Positions 33,980-55,172 of a stretch of DNA of 64,000 nucleotides are shown piece by piece (position 1 is the stretch's first letter; every line of letters starts with the position of its first letter). The notes below the pieces were generated by a model. That model was given only the letters and a program-made list of their open reading frames with translations. It did not search any database and had not been told where the DNA came from. The DNA comes from Macrophomina tecta. Lineage: Eukaryota > Ascomycota > Dothideomycetes > Botryosphaeriales > Botryosphaeriaceae. The stretch lies in NCBI GenBank assembly GCA_024180945.1, contig JAKSGN010000041.1, forward strand, positions 1,178,001 to 1,242,000, given 5' to 3'. The position numbers and the translations under genes were made by a program.

Positions 33980-36900
33980 CTACCCCCCCCTCTAGTAGGA
34001 ATCGCCCCGATTCCTATTAAAAGCTATTATGTTGGTGCCTCGTTAAAAAATCTTTAGTAAGGAAAAAGAGTGTACCTAATTACTATATAGAATATAGTAT
34101 TATACATTAGCTATAGGCGTTGCATAGTAAGGCGAATTAGCCTTATTACGTAGCTATTACTATAAATAATAAATAAAGAATAATAAATTAATAGAAAAAT
34201 AAGAAAATATATTGCTAAGCGGTTATTAGTAATACTAGCGGCATACTATATATATAAAAAACGTAGGTAATAGTACGTTAGCACGGTTTTTTCTTTATTA
34301 TTAGGTATTATTGCTATTAAGAATAATAGAAGTTGGCCTTATATAATAATACTAGCGAATATACTAATTAGTAACTTATATGTGCTAATAATACTTATAG
34401 GGCACGAGGTCGTTTTTTTAATAGCTTTAATAGATATAATAACCCTCTATACTTTTCTAGATTTTTATAGTTTAGATCTAGCTTCTCTTCTTTAACTAAA
34501 ACGTCTTTAACTAATATTAACTCTTTTTATTACTTCTTTCTTCTAAATAACTATTACTATATAGACCTCTTTCGGCTTCGTTTACTTAGATTACTCCTAC
34601 GATAAGCTTTCGTAGACGCCTATTACGAATAATATAGTAAAGCTTCTTTCTTATCTTTAGCCGTAGCCTAGTTTAGTAGTAGTATACTATATATATTATA
34701 TACGCTACTAGGGTACGATGCGCTACTGCGAGAGTAAAGTATAGGTTAATTTTACGCCTATAAAGCTTCTTAGGGGGCTTCGCTAGATTTACTTTAAGAA
34801 TCTACCCTATACTAAGTATAATTAGTATACGAAGAGTAGTTATAAATATACTCTAGTAAGTATACTTTTTTTCTACTTTTTTTATACTTTTTATATACTT
34901 TTATGCTACTTATGCTCGTTATTAATAATAAAATTTATTTTTAGGTTTTTTCTTAATTCCGCCGTGCTACTAATTTACTATTATTTTATTACGATAGCTT
35001 CGATAGCGCTCCTAATAAGAAGATACTAGAGTTTATAGAAGAGAATGTACTTACGCTATATAAGTACGCTAGTATATTAGAAGAGGCGGTATCAGTATAT
35101 AAAAAGTAGAAGATAAAGAAGATTACGACTACTAACAGCTATAGTAACTAGTAGTATACGCGTAATATATCGTGCTTAGAGAATTAGTAGCATTATTAGG
35201 CTAGACTAGATAGGATTAGCTTAATAAAGCTAACTAATAAAGTAGTAGACGAGAAATTTAAGAATAAGTACTTTATAAAAATATCTAATATAGATAAGAG
35301 ATAGTTTTAGTATAGCTTAAATATAAAGTAGATACTTCTTTAGGGCCCTTCTTTATAAATTAAGTATTTTTTCTAATATTTCTTCTTATTCTTTAATCCT
35401 AGAGAACGCCCTTACCGTAGCTTACTTATAGCCTACGTTCCGCCTACGTTTCGCTTGCATTTTAGCTAGGCGTTCTAGGAAATAGAGTTTTCTTTAAGAT
35501 AATTCTATAGAAGCTCTTTATAATTATCTAGCTTCTCTTTCTACTTCTACTTATTATATTTATAGGGCTAGCTAAGCTATTTAAGTAGATATTATCTTAG
35601 TAGCTCTTCTTTATAAGCTACTATAGCTTTAACTTCTTAGTATCTACTATCGTCGATTTCTTTAACTAGTAGCGGTTAGAATCCTAGCCTTACTATATAA
35701 GCTTTTAGTAATATAATATTAAAAATAGTATATAGCCGAGATATAGATTATAGTAAATCTAAGTAATAGACTTAGAAGCTAATCTTCTCTAGAATTTAGA
35801 ATAGTCCTAGGTAATAGTTATTAAGTTTTTTATAAGGCCGTTTGGTTTTAATATTTCTTACTAAGAAAAGAACTAGTTATCTAATATTAAAATATATTTT
35901 AGTTTAGTTTTAGTTATAATATTTCGTTTAGAGCTTCTAGAAGTATTTAAGAGATTCCGTTATTAATTTTTATACTTTTTATATATTTTCCGCGTGTTTT
36001 TTAGCTACTTCGGCCGATTCGGTTAGGAAATTTCTATTAAGGTTATTCTAAACCCCGTTCTAGGAGTTAGGTTCTACCTCTATATCTAGTTAAACTAGTA
36101 CGAAGCCTATAGAAGAGTAGGTTTTCTAGTTATAGATATATAAAGCCTACTAGAGAAGCTTTATCTAGTCTAACTAGTTCTAGAAGGTATAGTAGTATAG
36201 ATACGCCTCTAACTTTTAATTTTACCTCTCCATTTAGCCGTCTATCTACGGGTAAAAGAAGGTACTTAACTTATATTTAATTCTAAAATTATAGTACAAT
36301 TCGCTCTAGAACTAGCTTATAAATATTAAGCTTCTATTCGAGACTAGACTATTAGGTGACCTAAATTATACGAAGACGTCGTTTATAATAAAATCCGCGA
36401 GCGTTACCCTATTAATCGTCTTTCTAACCGGTAGGTAACATATATATTTAGTAAAGCGGTTAACGAGTATAAGAACTACGTTATATACTTAACCGTCTCG
36501 TTCTACGGATTCTAGTAGGTCCGTAATAAAGTTAAAGAAGTAGTATCTATAGAATTAAGTAACTACTAGTAGTAGCTATAATAATTTATAAGATTTATAC
36601 CGGTAAGCCTTATTACATTAGTAGATATTATAGCTTTATATATATTTTCTAACGTTCGCGGTAATGCCTTTCTAGTAGTACTTTCTAGAAAGTACTTCTT
36701 AAGTACGGCGAATACTATAATAGCTACTACTTAGATTATTATAATTTCTAAGTAGAATTTCCTCGTGTAGTAGAGTATATTTTAGTACGTATATCTATTC
36801 TTTATAGCGTAGGAGTCCTTACTCGTTGACTATATACTAATTATACGCTAAAAGTACTCTTTTTATAAGCTATTCTTATATATTTATGTAGAAGGCGTCC

Positions 36901-38517
36901 CTTCGTTACTTAACGTAAATAAAATTAACTAATAATTTAGAAGTAGCTTCGAACGCTATTTTAGTTATAGTGGCTACTATTACTATAGACTAAGATACGA
37001 AGCTTTATACTAAGCTTATACTAGCTTTCTTATAGCGAGTATATACTAGAGGTTCTATACTCTTATAAGTAAACTCGTCGTACTTTTTATAAGTAATGGA
37101 ATAGACTAAGGCGGTTTAGTAATTAATACCGCCGTTTATATGTAGGTTTTTCTTATACTCTTAGCCGGGATTTTTAGTAGTATATAGAAGTTCTTCTAAC
37201 CCTTAAATCTAGAGTTTACGTTATAGTATAGATAATATAGTATTAAGATAAGTACGCTTATCGCCCTTCTTAAAGCTAAGGGCGTAGTCTAGACGCCTTA
37301 AAAGAGCGTTCGCTAGATTAGACTTACCCGGCTTATATTCGATATTAAAATTAAATTTAGCTAAGACTTTAGCATACTAAGCCTATTAAGCTATAAGACT
37401 CTTAGTTATTATAAAATAATATAAATTATTATAATTAGATAATACCCATATCGGTGTTTATACGTGTGCTAGGTAAGGCCTCTAATACTTAAAGTATTAT
37501 ATAATAGCGTAGAGTTTCTTATTATAGATATTATACCGTATTTTAGCGCTAGTAAACTTATAGCTAAAATATATAATAGAATACTAGTAGTACTAGTTAT
37601 TCTTTCTATCTAGTAGTTAGAGAAGAATACCGCTATAAATATAGTCTAATATATTAGTAATTAGTATAACTAGAAGATTTAGATTATAGTACCATAGTAT
37701 AGAAGCCTATATAAAGTATACTTTTAGTCTACTAAACGCCTACTTTATCTCTACGGGCTACTTCTAAGGCTTATACTATTTAGTTAGCCTTTTTTTTAGC
37801 GCTCATTTAGCTCTTAGATTAGGATTCTAGGCTACTTCTTTTAATAAGCTTATTAGCAGCTAAACTACCGTAGAGTAATTCTATATAAAGTACTTATAAA
37901 AATTAGCGAAACCTAGAAAAACCTAAATATTACGGTAGCTTTACGGCTCCGGCTAGTTCTTAATAGCTTTAACTCTTACGGGGTCTATAATAACTTCCTA
38001 GAAAGTAACGATAAAGCCTAGAAACTTAACGTGCTTTATATAAAAGCTATATTTAGACGGTTTTACGTAGAGGTTCTAATTACGTAATCTTTAGAGAACG
38101 CGTTTAACGTACTCGGCATGCTAAGACTTATTCGCTAAGTATATAAGTATATTATCTAAGTAGACTACGTAAATCGTATCTACTAGGCTTTCTAGGACTT
38201 GGTAGATATATGACTAGAAGGTTATGGGTACGTTAATTAAGCTAAATAGTATAACTAGATACTTATAATACCCGTAACGCGTCTTAAATACTATTTTCTA
38301 CTTATTACCTTTCTTCATATAGATTTAGTAATAAGTATTACGTAGGTCTAGTTTAGTAAAGATCTTTACGGTACTTAGGCAGTCTAGTAGCTCGCCTACT
38401 AGTAGTATAGAATAGCTATTTTTAATCGTAACCTTATTTAGGCTTCTATAATCTATATATAATTATATAGTACTATCTATCTTAGAGGTAAAGAGAATAG
38501 GTGCGTCTATAAATAAC
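33980..38517 (-). pseudogene. Element A pol, distal part, RIP-degraded
   Basis: AT-rich with many stops. On the minus strand near 38130-38510 a Gypsy reverse transcriptase is still legible: APILFTSK, RSLNKVTIKN, TKLDLRNTYY, a YLDN version of YLDD. The remainder leftwards should be RNase H and integrase but is too decayed to delimit by eye. It is continuous with 55173-57421 once B is removed. Confidence 0.8.
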
Positions 38518-38522
38518 TTACT

Positions 38523-38907
38523 TATAATAGCGGCCTCTTCTACTAGGCTTTGGAGTTACCTAGTAGGGTTAGGTAGCGGTAAGGTTTACCTTAAAGAATA
38601 AGAGAAGGGTAAAGGATTAGAACGATAGGTAGTAATTACGTAATAAGGTCAGGCGCGGTGCGCGTTAGGCTTATTACCTCTAATAAGTCTATATTAGAAT
38701 CTTAAGTTAACTATAAAGGTTAAAGTACTATCTTAATAAGTATATTTATATACTATAGAAAAGCTATAACAATCTAGATCGATTCGGCTAGATTAAAGCA
38801 GCTGGATCGATAGTATTAGATCGGGCGTCCTAGATTACTATGATCTAAGTGGGCCCTATATAACTTAGACGCTAAGGCCTATTTTCCGGAATCTGACTTC
38901 TACCCTA
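38523..38907 (-). repeat. Left LTR of element B, first part
   Basis: A RIP-altered copy of the start of C's LTR (TATAATAGCGG against TGTAACGGCGG). It is interrupted after 38907 by insertion of C. Confidence 0.9.
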
Positions 38908-46426
<7,519 letters not shown>

Positions 46427-46525
46427 TGTGTTGCTTAGTTAGCGTCAAGTGTCGGGTGATACTACCTTGTTGTTGAGTGTTCCTCTCCTCGGAACTGCCT
46501 TCCCTTGCAAGGATGGTGGTCAAAG

Positions 46526-47321
46526 TGTAACGGCGGCCTCTTCCACTAGGCTTCGGAGTCGCCTAGCAGGGTCAGGTAGCGGTAAGGTTTACCTTGAAGG
46601 ACAAGAGAAGGGTAAAGGATTGGAACGATGGGTAGCGATCACGTGACAGGTCGGTGCGCGGTGCGCGTCAGGCTTGTTACCTCCAATAAGTCTGTATTGG
46701 AATCTTGAGTTGACCACGAAGGCCAAAGTACTACCTAATGAGTGTGTTCTATATACTGTAGGAAAGCTATGACAATCTGGGGATCAGGACGACTGTTGGA
46801 TCAGTCGTGGTGTTGGATCAATCTGAGAGTTGGATCAGTGCCAAGGCTTCTGATCCTCGAGTGGGCCTGGTGGGCCCCACGTGACTTGGGCGCTAATGCC
46901 CGTTTTCCGGAATCCGACTTCTTCCTTGATGAGCGGACGATATGTCCGCCTTTCTCTTGTTCGTTCTTCGTGCTCGAAAGTCGGTTTCCCGGGTTCCATC
47001 TCCTGCCCTTGGCAAGGGTGTATACTCCTGTACTTACTACCCGGTTTGGCCAAGCGTACTTCCGTGACTGATTCTTCCCCTGCGGGATTCTGCCCTTGGT
47101 GTGTCGCTGCGCCGCGTGGGCGTCGTTCCCGTGTGGGCTTCTGTTGTTGCCTAGCCTGGGTCCGTACGCGCCGTCCTCCCTTGAGGCTGGTTTTCCCGTG
47201 CGGGCGCCTTGGTCGTGCGGCTCTGCTGCCCGTGAGGGTTTCTGGCCCCTGCGGTGCCTTTTCCCGTGCGGGCTCCCAGCCCGCGGGGTCATAAAGCCCT
47301 TGTCCCCGGGGGTTCGTAACA
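46526..47321 (-). repeat. Right (5') LTR of element C
   Basis: 796 bp, TG..CA bounded on the element's strand. It should contain the promoter for gag-pol transcription leftwards. Followed by the CCCTA duplicate. Confidence 0.95.
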
Positions 47322-47326
47322 CCCTA

Positions 47327-47674
47327 ATAAGCGGATAATATATTTGATATTCTCTAGTTCGTCCCTCGTATTCGTAGTTAATTTCCTAAATCCGTATTCT
47401 TTCCCTATAGGCATCTTTTCCCTACGGGAACTCGGTTCTACTATTCTTTCGGGTAGTCGCTATACTACGCGGGCGTCGTTCCCGTGCGGGCTTCTATTAC
47501 TACCTAGCTTGGGGCCGTACGCGCCGTCTTCTCTTAAGGCTATTCTTCCCGTGCGGGCGTTTTGGCCGTGCAGCTCTATTACCCGTAAGGATTCTTAGCT
47601 CCTACGGTGTCTTTTCCCGTACGGGCCTCCCGCCCGTAGGGTTATAAAGCCCTTATCCTCTAGGGTTCGTAATA
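47327..47674 (-). repeat. Left LTR of element B, second part
   Basis: Continuation of 38523-38907 after removal of C and one target duplicate. It ends at ..TTCGTAATA, next to the polypurine tract. Confidence 0.9.
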
Positions 47675-47773
47675 CTATCCCCCCCCTTAAGGATCTTCGG
47701 CCCGAAGATTTATCCGTTTTATCTATATCTCGGGTTCTCTACGTTTTTTCTTTCTTCTTCTATAAGTCTTACT

Positions 47774-48568
47774 ATACCGCCTAAACGTACTTCCTCTAGC
47801 GCAGTTAAAGCTCGCTCTCGCCCGGACTAAGCGGCTAAACATGAGTCTCTTAGAGCTAAGATTAATTTATTAGAAGTAGCGATACTGGTCCCCTATTTCT
47901 AATATTTATTATTAAATGCCCAGCGCGAGGAAGGTGCGCTGGAGGTAGTTTATAAGATAGCCTTAGGTTTTTCGCGCTATAGTAAGTGCGCGAGGAATAG
48001 TCGTACTAGGTATAACGCTAGCGGCTTAGAGGATTTTAACTATAGGTTTTTACTTTTTTTTTATTTCTATTCGCTAATCCTTTCTTTTAGTTAAGCGCCT
48101 TCGCCGTGCTTTAGACGAGGCTCGAGCTGAGCAGTCTTCCCTTAAGAACTAGTTATAGAAGGTCGTAAATGGGTTATCTCGTACGAAGAAATAGCGTGCG
48201 TTACTCGAGCGCCGGGCCGCTCTAATACTATAGTGAAAGTCTAACGCTATTAATATACTAGGAGAGTTAGAGGACCTTAAGGCGGCTTCGCTATCTTCTT
48301 TCTCTAGGGATGCGGTTAACCCGGAAGATGCCAAGGGCGAGCGATCGTTAAAGCGTTTACGTAGCGCGGCCTTAGCTAATACTGCTACGGGTTCGTCTTA
48401 GTCTATTAGGTCTTCTAGTGCTAGTTCTAGTTCTACGCCTCCCGAGAATTCTGGTCTAGTTAATTAGGCGCGGTTGTCTTTGTTTTCTAATTTCGATTTT
48501 AGGTCCTTCGTGTATAACGAGACGGCGGTGTTAGTCGATCTAGGTTTTAGCGATAGAACTCATTAATA
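47774..48568 (+). pseudogene. RIP-decayed antisense gene of element B
   Basis: Counterpart of the antisense gene of C. The start is now ATA followed by PPKR. A KCAR..YNASG segment matches the second cysteine pair of C, with cysteines lost by C-to-T change. The helix, KRLR and SFVYNETAVLVDLGF tail segments are recognisable, with several new stops. It is more diverged from C than RIP alone explains, so B and C are separate lineages sharing this gene. Confidence 0.75.
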
Positions 48569-51500
48569 AGTTTCTAATAGTCGTAAAGCTCTAGTAATTC
48601 CTAGATATTATTCTAGTCCCCCTTTTATTTAAGGAGGTATCTAAACTAACCGTTAATATAGCTGCTATTTAGGACTTATTCCACGTTCTAGTCTTTATTT
48701 TTGTCGGCGTCTAGATTTTCCGGTATAATTTCCTCTATTTAGCGTAGTAGCGTAGCGTCTTAAGGTGCTAGTTCGAGTAGGGTAACGTGAAATACTAGGT
48801 ATATCCGCATAGTATTTAGTAATTTAAGGCGGAAATTAACCTTCCTAATTTATTCTTCGATTTCGAAGGGACCGACTTTTTTAAAATCTAATTTTTTACT
48901 TAGTCGGTTATTCTTCTTTCATTTAAAATTTTTACTAAGGAGGTAAACTTTATTTCTCCTTTTAAGCTTTAGTGCCTCCTAGTACTGTCTATTATAGTAT
49001 TTACCTATTTATAGGGCTACGAATTTAAGGTCTAGGTATAGTTATACGTAGAGTGCCTTTAGCTAGTCTGCTTTAAGGATTTCTTTTTAGGCTAATAACT
49101 TACTTAGTATCGAATATCTATAGGCTATTGACTCGTACCCGTAGTTAACGTAGAACGGGAATTCTTATATAGCGGACGCCTTTAAGCTATTATACGCGAA
49201 TTATATAAGCGGTAGTAGCTTAACCTAGTTATCTTATACGTAGTTAAGGTAGTAGCGTAGGTATTATTCTAGCGTTTAATTCGTCCATTCTATTTATCCG
49301 TCTATTTAAGGGTGTGCCGTGGTTAAGAGCTTATACTTAGCTCTAAGCTATTAAGTAAGGCTTTACTAGAATCGGGATATAAATAGTTAATTTCTATCTA
49401 ATACGAGCTCTTCTAGTAACCCGTAGTTACCGAAAATTATTCTTAGGAACGTGTAGGCGAGTTCTTCCGTATTTACTAATTTAAGGTATAGTAGGTAGTA
49501 TATGTACTTTATTATTCTATTAACGATAACTAGGATCGAGTTATACTTAACCTTAGTAAGCGGTTCTCTTAACTTAGATAGGTCTATAATAAAGTCTAGC
49601 GAGATAAATTACTAAGGGCGCTTCGGTACTAGTAGTAGCTAAAGCGATCCGTAGGGTACGTATCTCGCGGCCTTACTTCTAATATAGAGGTCGTATCGTA
49701 AGACTACCCTTTAAACGGTTCTTTTAAGTCCTAGGAAGTAGTAGCTTCTTATAACTCGCTTTATTATCTTATCTATTTCTTAATAACTGTATACTAGGGC
49801 CTCGTATATATCCTTTACGAGTTCTTCCCGTAGTTTAACCGAAATGTAGACTAATTTCTAAAATAGGATTATGCCGTCTGTGTTTTTAGTTATTTAGGGG
49901 TCGTTTTCGAGTTCTTCGATTTTTTAAGCTATTATATCGTTTACGTAGGCCTTTCGGATCTTGCGCTTCCATTCGTTACCTTCGAAGCGTATCGCTAGGG
50001 CGAGTAGTCTAACTAGGGTAAGCGAGTCGTCTAGTCCTTCCTTAAGCTATATTTATTCGATGCTATAAATAGCGGTAATCTAGCGGCTATAGCTAGTGGG
50101 TATAAAAGACTTGTCTTTCTATGTGTTAAGTATTATAGGTTATAGACCTAGCTTTCCTTTAATATAGTCGGCTCGTTGGCTTAGCGCGTCTACGCGAGCG
50201 TTCTTAGATTCCTTTTTATAGGTAATCTTTATATTATATAATGCTAGTTCTTTAGCCTATTTAACCTGTCGTTAATTTAGTTCCTTAGTAGTAGTAAAGT
50301 GCGATAGGTTCTTATAGTCGTAGTATACTATAATTTAGTATTTAGCTTCTTTAAGATAGTATCTCTATTCTTTAAAGGCCGTAATAATAGCTAGAAGCTT
50401 CTTATTGTAAACGTTATAGTTCTTCTCGGGTTCTATTATTTTTCTCGAATAGAAGATAATAGGGTGTAGCCTACCTTACTCGTCTAGCTAGCTAAGGACT
50501 GCTCCTATAGCGTAGTTAGAGGCGTCGGTTTCGACCGTAATAGATAGATTAGGGTTATAGATACCTAAAACCGGGGCTTCTATAAATATACGCTTTAGTA
50601 AGTCAAAGGCTATTTATTACCTTTCTTTTTATTCGAACCCGTGTTCCTTCTTTATTAGATCTATAAGAGGTGTAGACACCTTCGCGTAGTTTAAAATAAA
50701 CTTCCGGTAGAAGTTAGTAAATCTAAGGAAGAATTATACTTCTCTAATAGTTTTTAGCGTAGGCTAGTCTTTAATTACGTTTAGTTTCTTTGCGTCCATG
50801 CTGACGTGTCTAGGGGTAAGAATAAATCCCAAGAATTTAGTACGCTATATAATCTATTTATACTTATCTAGCGCAATCCGTAAGTCTCTTTCCCTTAGTA
50901 CTTCTAGAACCTTTTATATATAGTTCTTATATTCCTCTAAGGTCTCTAAGTAGATAATAATATCGTCTAAGTACGCTATATAGAATATGTCTAGGTAGGG
51001 TCGTAGTATATCGTTAACGAGACTCTAAAAGGTTGCTAGGGCGTTCGTTAGTCCGAACGGTATAATCGTATATTCGAAATATTCGAGTTATATTCGGAAC
51101 GTAGTTTTCTATTCTTCTCCTTCTTTTATTTAGACGAGGTGGTAGCCCTCGCGAAGGTCGAGCTTTATAAAGTATTTCGCGTTCTAGAACTTATCCTAGA
51201 GTTTGTCGATCCTAGAAAGAGGGTAACGGTTTTTTATCATTATATCATTTAGTTACTAATAGTCTATATATAGGCGCAGTTCGCTATTTTTCTTCGGGAC
51301 GAATAGAATAGAATAGCCGGCCGGTAAAAATAAAGGCCGGATATATCCGCGTTCTATATTTTTCTCGAGGTATTCCCTTAAAGCCTCTAGCTCGGTTCGA
51401 GAGAGCGAGTAGATAGGTTTAAATACGGGATACGTTTCTAAAATAAGGGGTATCTTATAATCCTAAGGTTAGTATTTTAGTAATAATCCTTTCCCTTATT

Positions 51501-54390
51501 TTTCGTAGAGATTCGCGAATTTCTAGAAGTTTTCTAGTACGTTCTATATTTTCGGTAGTGGTACTACTTTATTAGTAGTAGGCCTTATAATTCTATTAAG
51601 GTCTGCGTTAACCTTAGCTACTAAAATACCTTGTTTAACGATGTCTATCTATCCGTAAGCGGATAGATCATATTTTCTACGGATTCTCTAGGGGTAGTCT
51701 CCTCCGACTAGCTTTAGAACGTCGTTATTCTCCTAGCGGAGGCCTCTTATTATGCGAGCGATAATTTTTTACTCGATTTCCTTACTAGGCTTTAGGTAGA
51801 GTATATATACCTCCTCTTCTCGGCGTTTTATATGTTGGACGGCTGTATAGAAGATTTTCTTAATATCTACGGAATCGCTGCGACTCTAGCTACTTAGATA
51901 TTCCTAGCTCTAATTCTTCGACTCTAGCTTCTAGCTCTAGCTACTCTTTACCGTAGATATCCTTCTAGCGGTTACTAAGTATTTAACGTATTTCTTATTT
52001 AGAAAGGTAACTGTTCTTTTCTTCTATTGAATATACGGTTCGTAAGTTTTAAACCACGGGATTTCTAGAATAATATTATATTCTAGTATAGAGGTTACGT
52101 TAAGCGTAATCTTCTCTATATATCTTTCGATAGTAAGCTTTATAGATTCTATCTCGACCCGAATCTGTTCTTTATCATATAAGGTGGCTAACCCGTCTAC
52201 TATTTTTAACGAGTAGAAATAGTTTTTCCTCGTAAGTTAAATATTATTTTAGGTGGCGAAGACGTAGCTAATAAAATTATCTTCTACTCCGCTATCGAGT
52301 ATAGCTATCGCGGTTCGCCCGTAGATGGTTACTAGTATCCTAAGAGTTTTTTCTAAGGTGCGTGTATCGTTCGATGTGCGTAAAACCTAGTTAAGGGACC
52401 TATCTAACGGCTACTTCTAGGGTCCCTAGCTAGGGAGGCTGTTTAGTTTTTTAATAAGTATTAACTTACTATTTCTTCGTAGAAGTAGAAGTTCTAGTCC
52501 TCCGCCGGGATCGGTAATTTCTTCTACTATATCTAGTGTCCGTACCTAATGCGGCGCCTCTAGTAAATCCGGTCGTTATAGACCTAATATTCGAAGGTAG
52601 GTATAGCGTATTTCTTCTTCGAGATCTATTATAGGATATCCTATACCCGGGTTACCGTTCCGTATATACCGAGGGTGAGCGCTATGTTTCGCAAGTACGC
52701 GAGGTCTCGTTATTACTATACTCCCAGGGCTTCGCTTTCGAGCTAGGTCGCTACTTCGTCGGCTAAGGCGAGGGGTAATTTCTTCTAGGGGTGCTATATA
52801 CCGTCTTCGTAGAATTAGGAGCTGAGCTTCCCGTTCTTTACCTAGTATTACTAAGGTAGTAGGTCTATTCTTAATCTAGGGGTCTAGTTAATTATAGGGA
52901 CGAGGCTAGCTTTAATGCGCCTCGTATCTCCGTATTTATTTAGGTATTCCGTAATCCGGTCGAGTATAGCTCGGTCTTACTATTACTCCGTATTCCCTGC
53001 TTTGCTAGATTCGGGTATACTATCGTAGAGTTCACCTATATTACTATCGACTAGCTCGTCGTCGTAGGGGAAGTTATCGATTAGGTTATTAATTTCTAGT
53101 ACTTCCTCGTTACACGTAGCTAGGTTTAGCTATTAGGGCTCGGAGGGGTACTATTCGATAGTCTATTTATCGCTTTAATAGGTCGTGTAGTTATTATCGT
53201 AGTAGACGGTCTAGCTTATAGCTATATAGTTAACTTCTTTACTTAGAGTAGACGCAGAGCGGGATTCTTCCTTCTCTTAAGTAGCAACGGCGGTAGTCTT
53301 ACCGGTTTTATTTTATTATAGATAGCGGTGCCGGGGGTTCTACTTATCTCCGTAGTAGATATAGAGTTCTTTATTAAAGCGTTCTGTTTCTTACTTCGTC
53401 TACTAGTGTCGGGGTTATCTCTCGCGCTTATTATCTTTATCGCTTCGTTAAGCGGCGTCTAGCTCTATAGCGTCGCCTTCTTCTTGCGTATAGCGTGGCC
53501 ATAAGGGGCGTGAAGTATTAGCTCCGTAGTTCCCCTTATATTTTTCTAATTAGCGCTCGAAGAGGCAGTTATCGCATTTAATAGCTAGCTTAATAAGCTC
53601 ATCTAGGATCTTAGGGTCGTTTTATATTATAAATTAGTCTTTAACCCTCTCCTTAAGTCCTCAGTAGTAGTAGTCTATAAGGGCGCGGTTAGACTAATCG
53701 TCTAGATACGCGGCGGCCTTTTAGAACTCTATAGTATAGTCTACTACTAAGGTCTTCTAGTAGATGTTTATAACGGCTCGTCGGGCCTTATTAACTTCGT
53801 CGAGGTCTCCGAAGCTCTATTTAATCTAAGTTACGAAGTATTTATAGCTACTAAAGACCTTCTTAGTATCTTCTTTACGTACCTCTAGTTCTTTCTCTAT
53901 TCGGTCTCTAAGGTAGGGCTTAAACCACTATACCGTAGTATCGCGGAGGTAGGTAGCAGCGAATATTACCTTTTTATCGTCTATAGGGAAGTCTCTAGAG
54001 TTAAAGAAGAAGTATAGGTCGAGCTACGAGAGAAAGGTTTAGAGCTTCTTTCGATTACCGTAGAATAGGTCTAGTTTAGCCGTTTTCGTGCTTCTATTAG
54101 GGGGTTAAGTCGCCGTAGGTACTAGGGTATATACTAGCGCCGGAGTATAGGCCGCTAGAAGGGCTTAGTTGCGAAGTTCGCCTATTTATTAGTAGAGCTG
54201 GGTATTCTCATTAGTCTACTCCTAGAGTTATCCGCGAAGTTCGCCGATCTGGCCTTATATATCTTAGATAACCTAAAAGAGGTCGGCTATAGTTGGCTAT
54301 AGAAGACCGTTATTATTTATATTTACGTCGTTTATTATATTGCTTAGTTAGCGTTAAGTATCGGGTAATACTACCTTATCGTTAAGTATT
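48569..54390 (-). pseudogene. RIP-decayed gag-pol of element B
   Basis: Collinear with C pol (48569 to about 52445) and gag (about 52445-54335) but full of stops from transitions. The slippery run AAAAAAC survives at 52452-52446, followed by TAA. The two stem-2 segments of the pseudoknot, AGGGACC and GGTCCCT, are also still present. The stretch matching the end of gag and the protease is more divergent than the rest. Confidence 0.85.
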
Positions 54391-54434
54391 TCTCTTCTCG
54401 GAACTGCCTTCCCTTATAAAAATAGTAGTTAAAG

Positions 54435-55167
54435 TGTAACGGCGGCCTCTTCTACTAGGCTTTGGAGTCACCTAGTAGGGTTAGGTAGCGGTAAGGTTTA
54501 CCTTAAAAGATAAGAGAAGGGTAAAGAATTAGAATAATAGATAGTAATTACGTAATAAGGTTAGGCGCGGTGCGCGTTAGGCTTATTATCTCTAATAAGT
54601 CTATATTAGAATCTTAAGTTAACTACGAAGGTTAAAGTACTATCTTAATAAGTATATCTATATACTATAGGAAAGCTATAATAATCTAGATTAATTCGGC
54701 TGGATTAAAGTAGCTAGATCGATAGTATTAGATTGGGCGTTCTAGATTACTATAATCTAAGTAGGCTCTATGTGACTTAGGCGCTAAGGCCTGTTTTTCG
54801 AAACCCGACTTCTACCCTAATAAGCGGACGATATATTCGATATTCTCTAGTTCGTTTCTCGTATTCGTAGTTAGTTTTCTAGATTCGTGTCTTTTTCTTA
54901 TAGGCGTCTTTTTCCTACGGAAACTCGGTCCTGCTATTCTTCCAAATAGTCGCTATACTACGCGGGCGTTGTTTCTGTACGGGCTTCTATTACTACCTAG
55001 CTTAGGGCCGTACGCGCCGTCTTCCCTTAAGGCTATTCTTCCCGTACGAGCGTTTCGGTTGTACGGCTTTACTACCCGTAAGGGTTTTTAGCCCCTACAG
55101 TACCTTTTCCCGTGCGGGCCTCCCGCCCGTAGGGTTATAAAGCCCTTATTCTCTAGGGTTCGTAATA
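54435..55167 (-). repeat. Right (5') LTR of element B
   Basis: 733 bp, begins TGTAACGGCGG and ends CGTAATA, followed by the TTACT duplicate. Confidence 0.92.
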
Positions 55168-55172
55168 TTACT

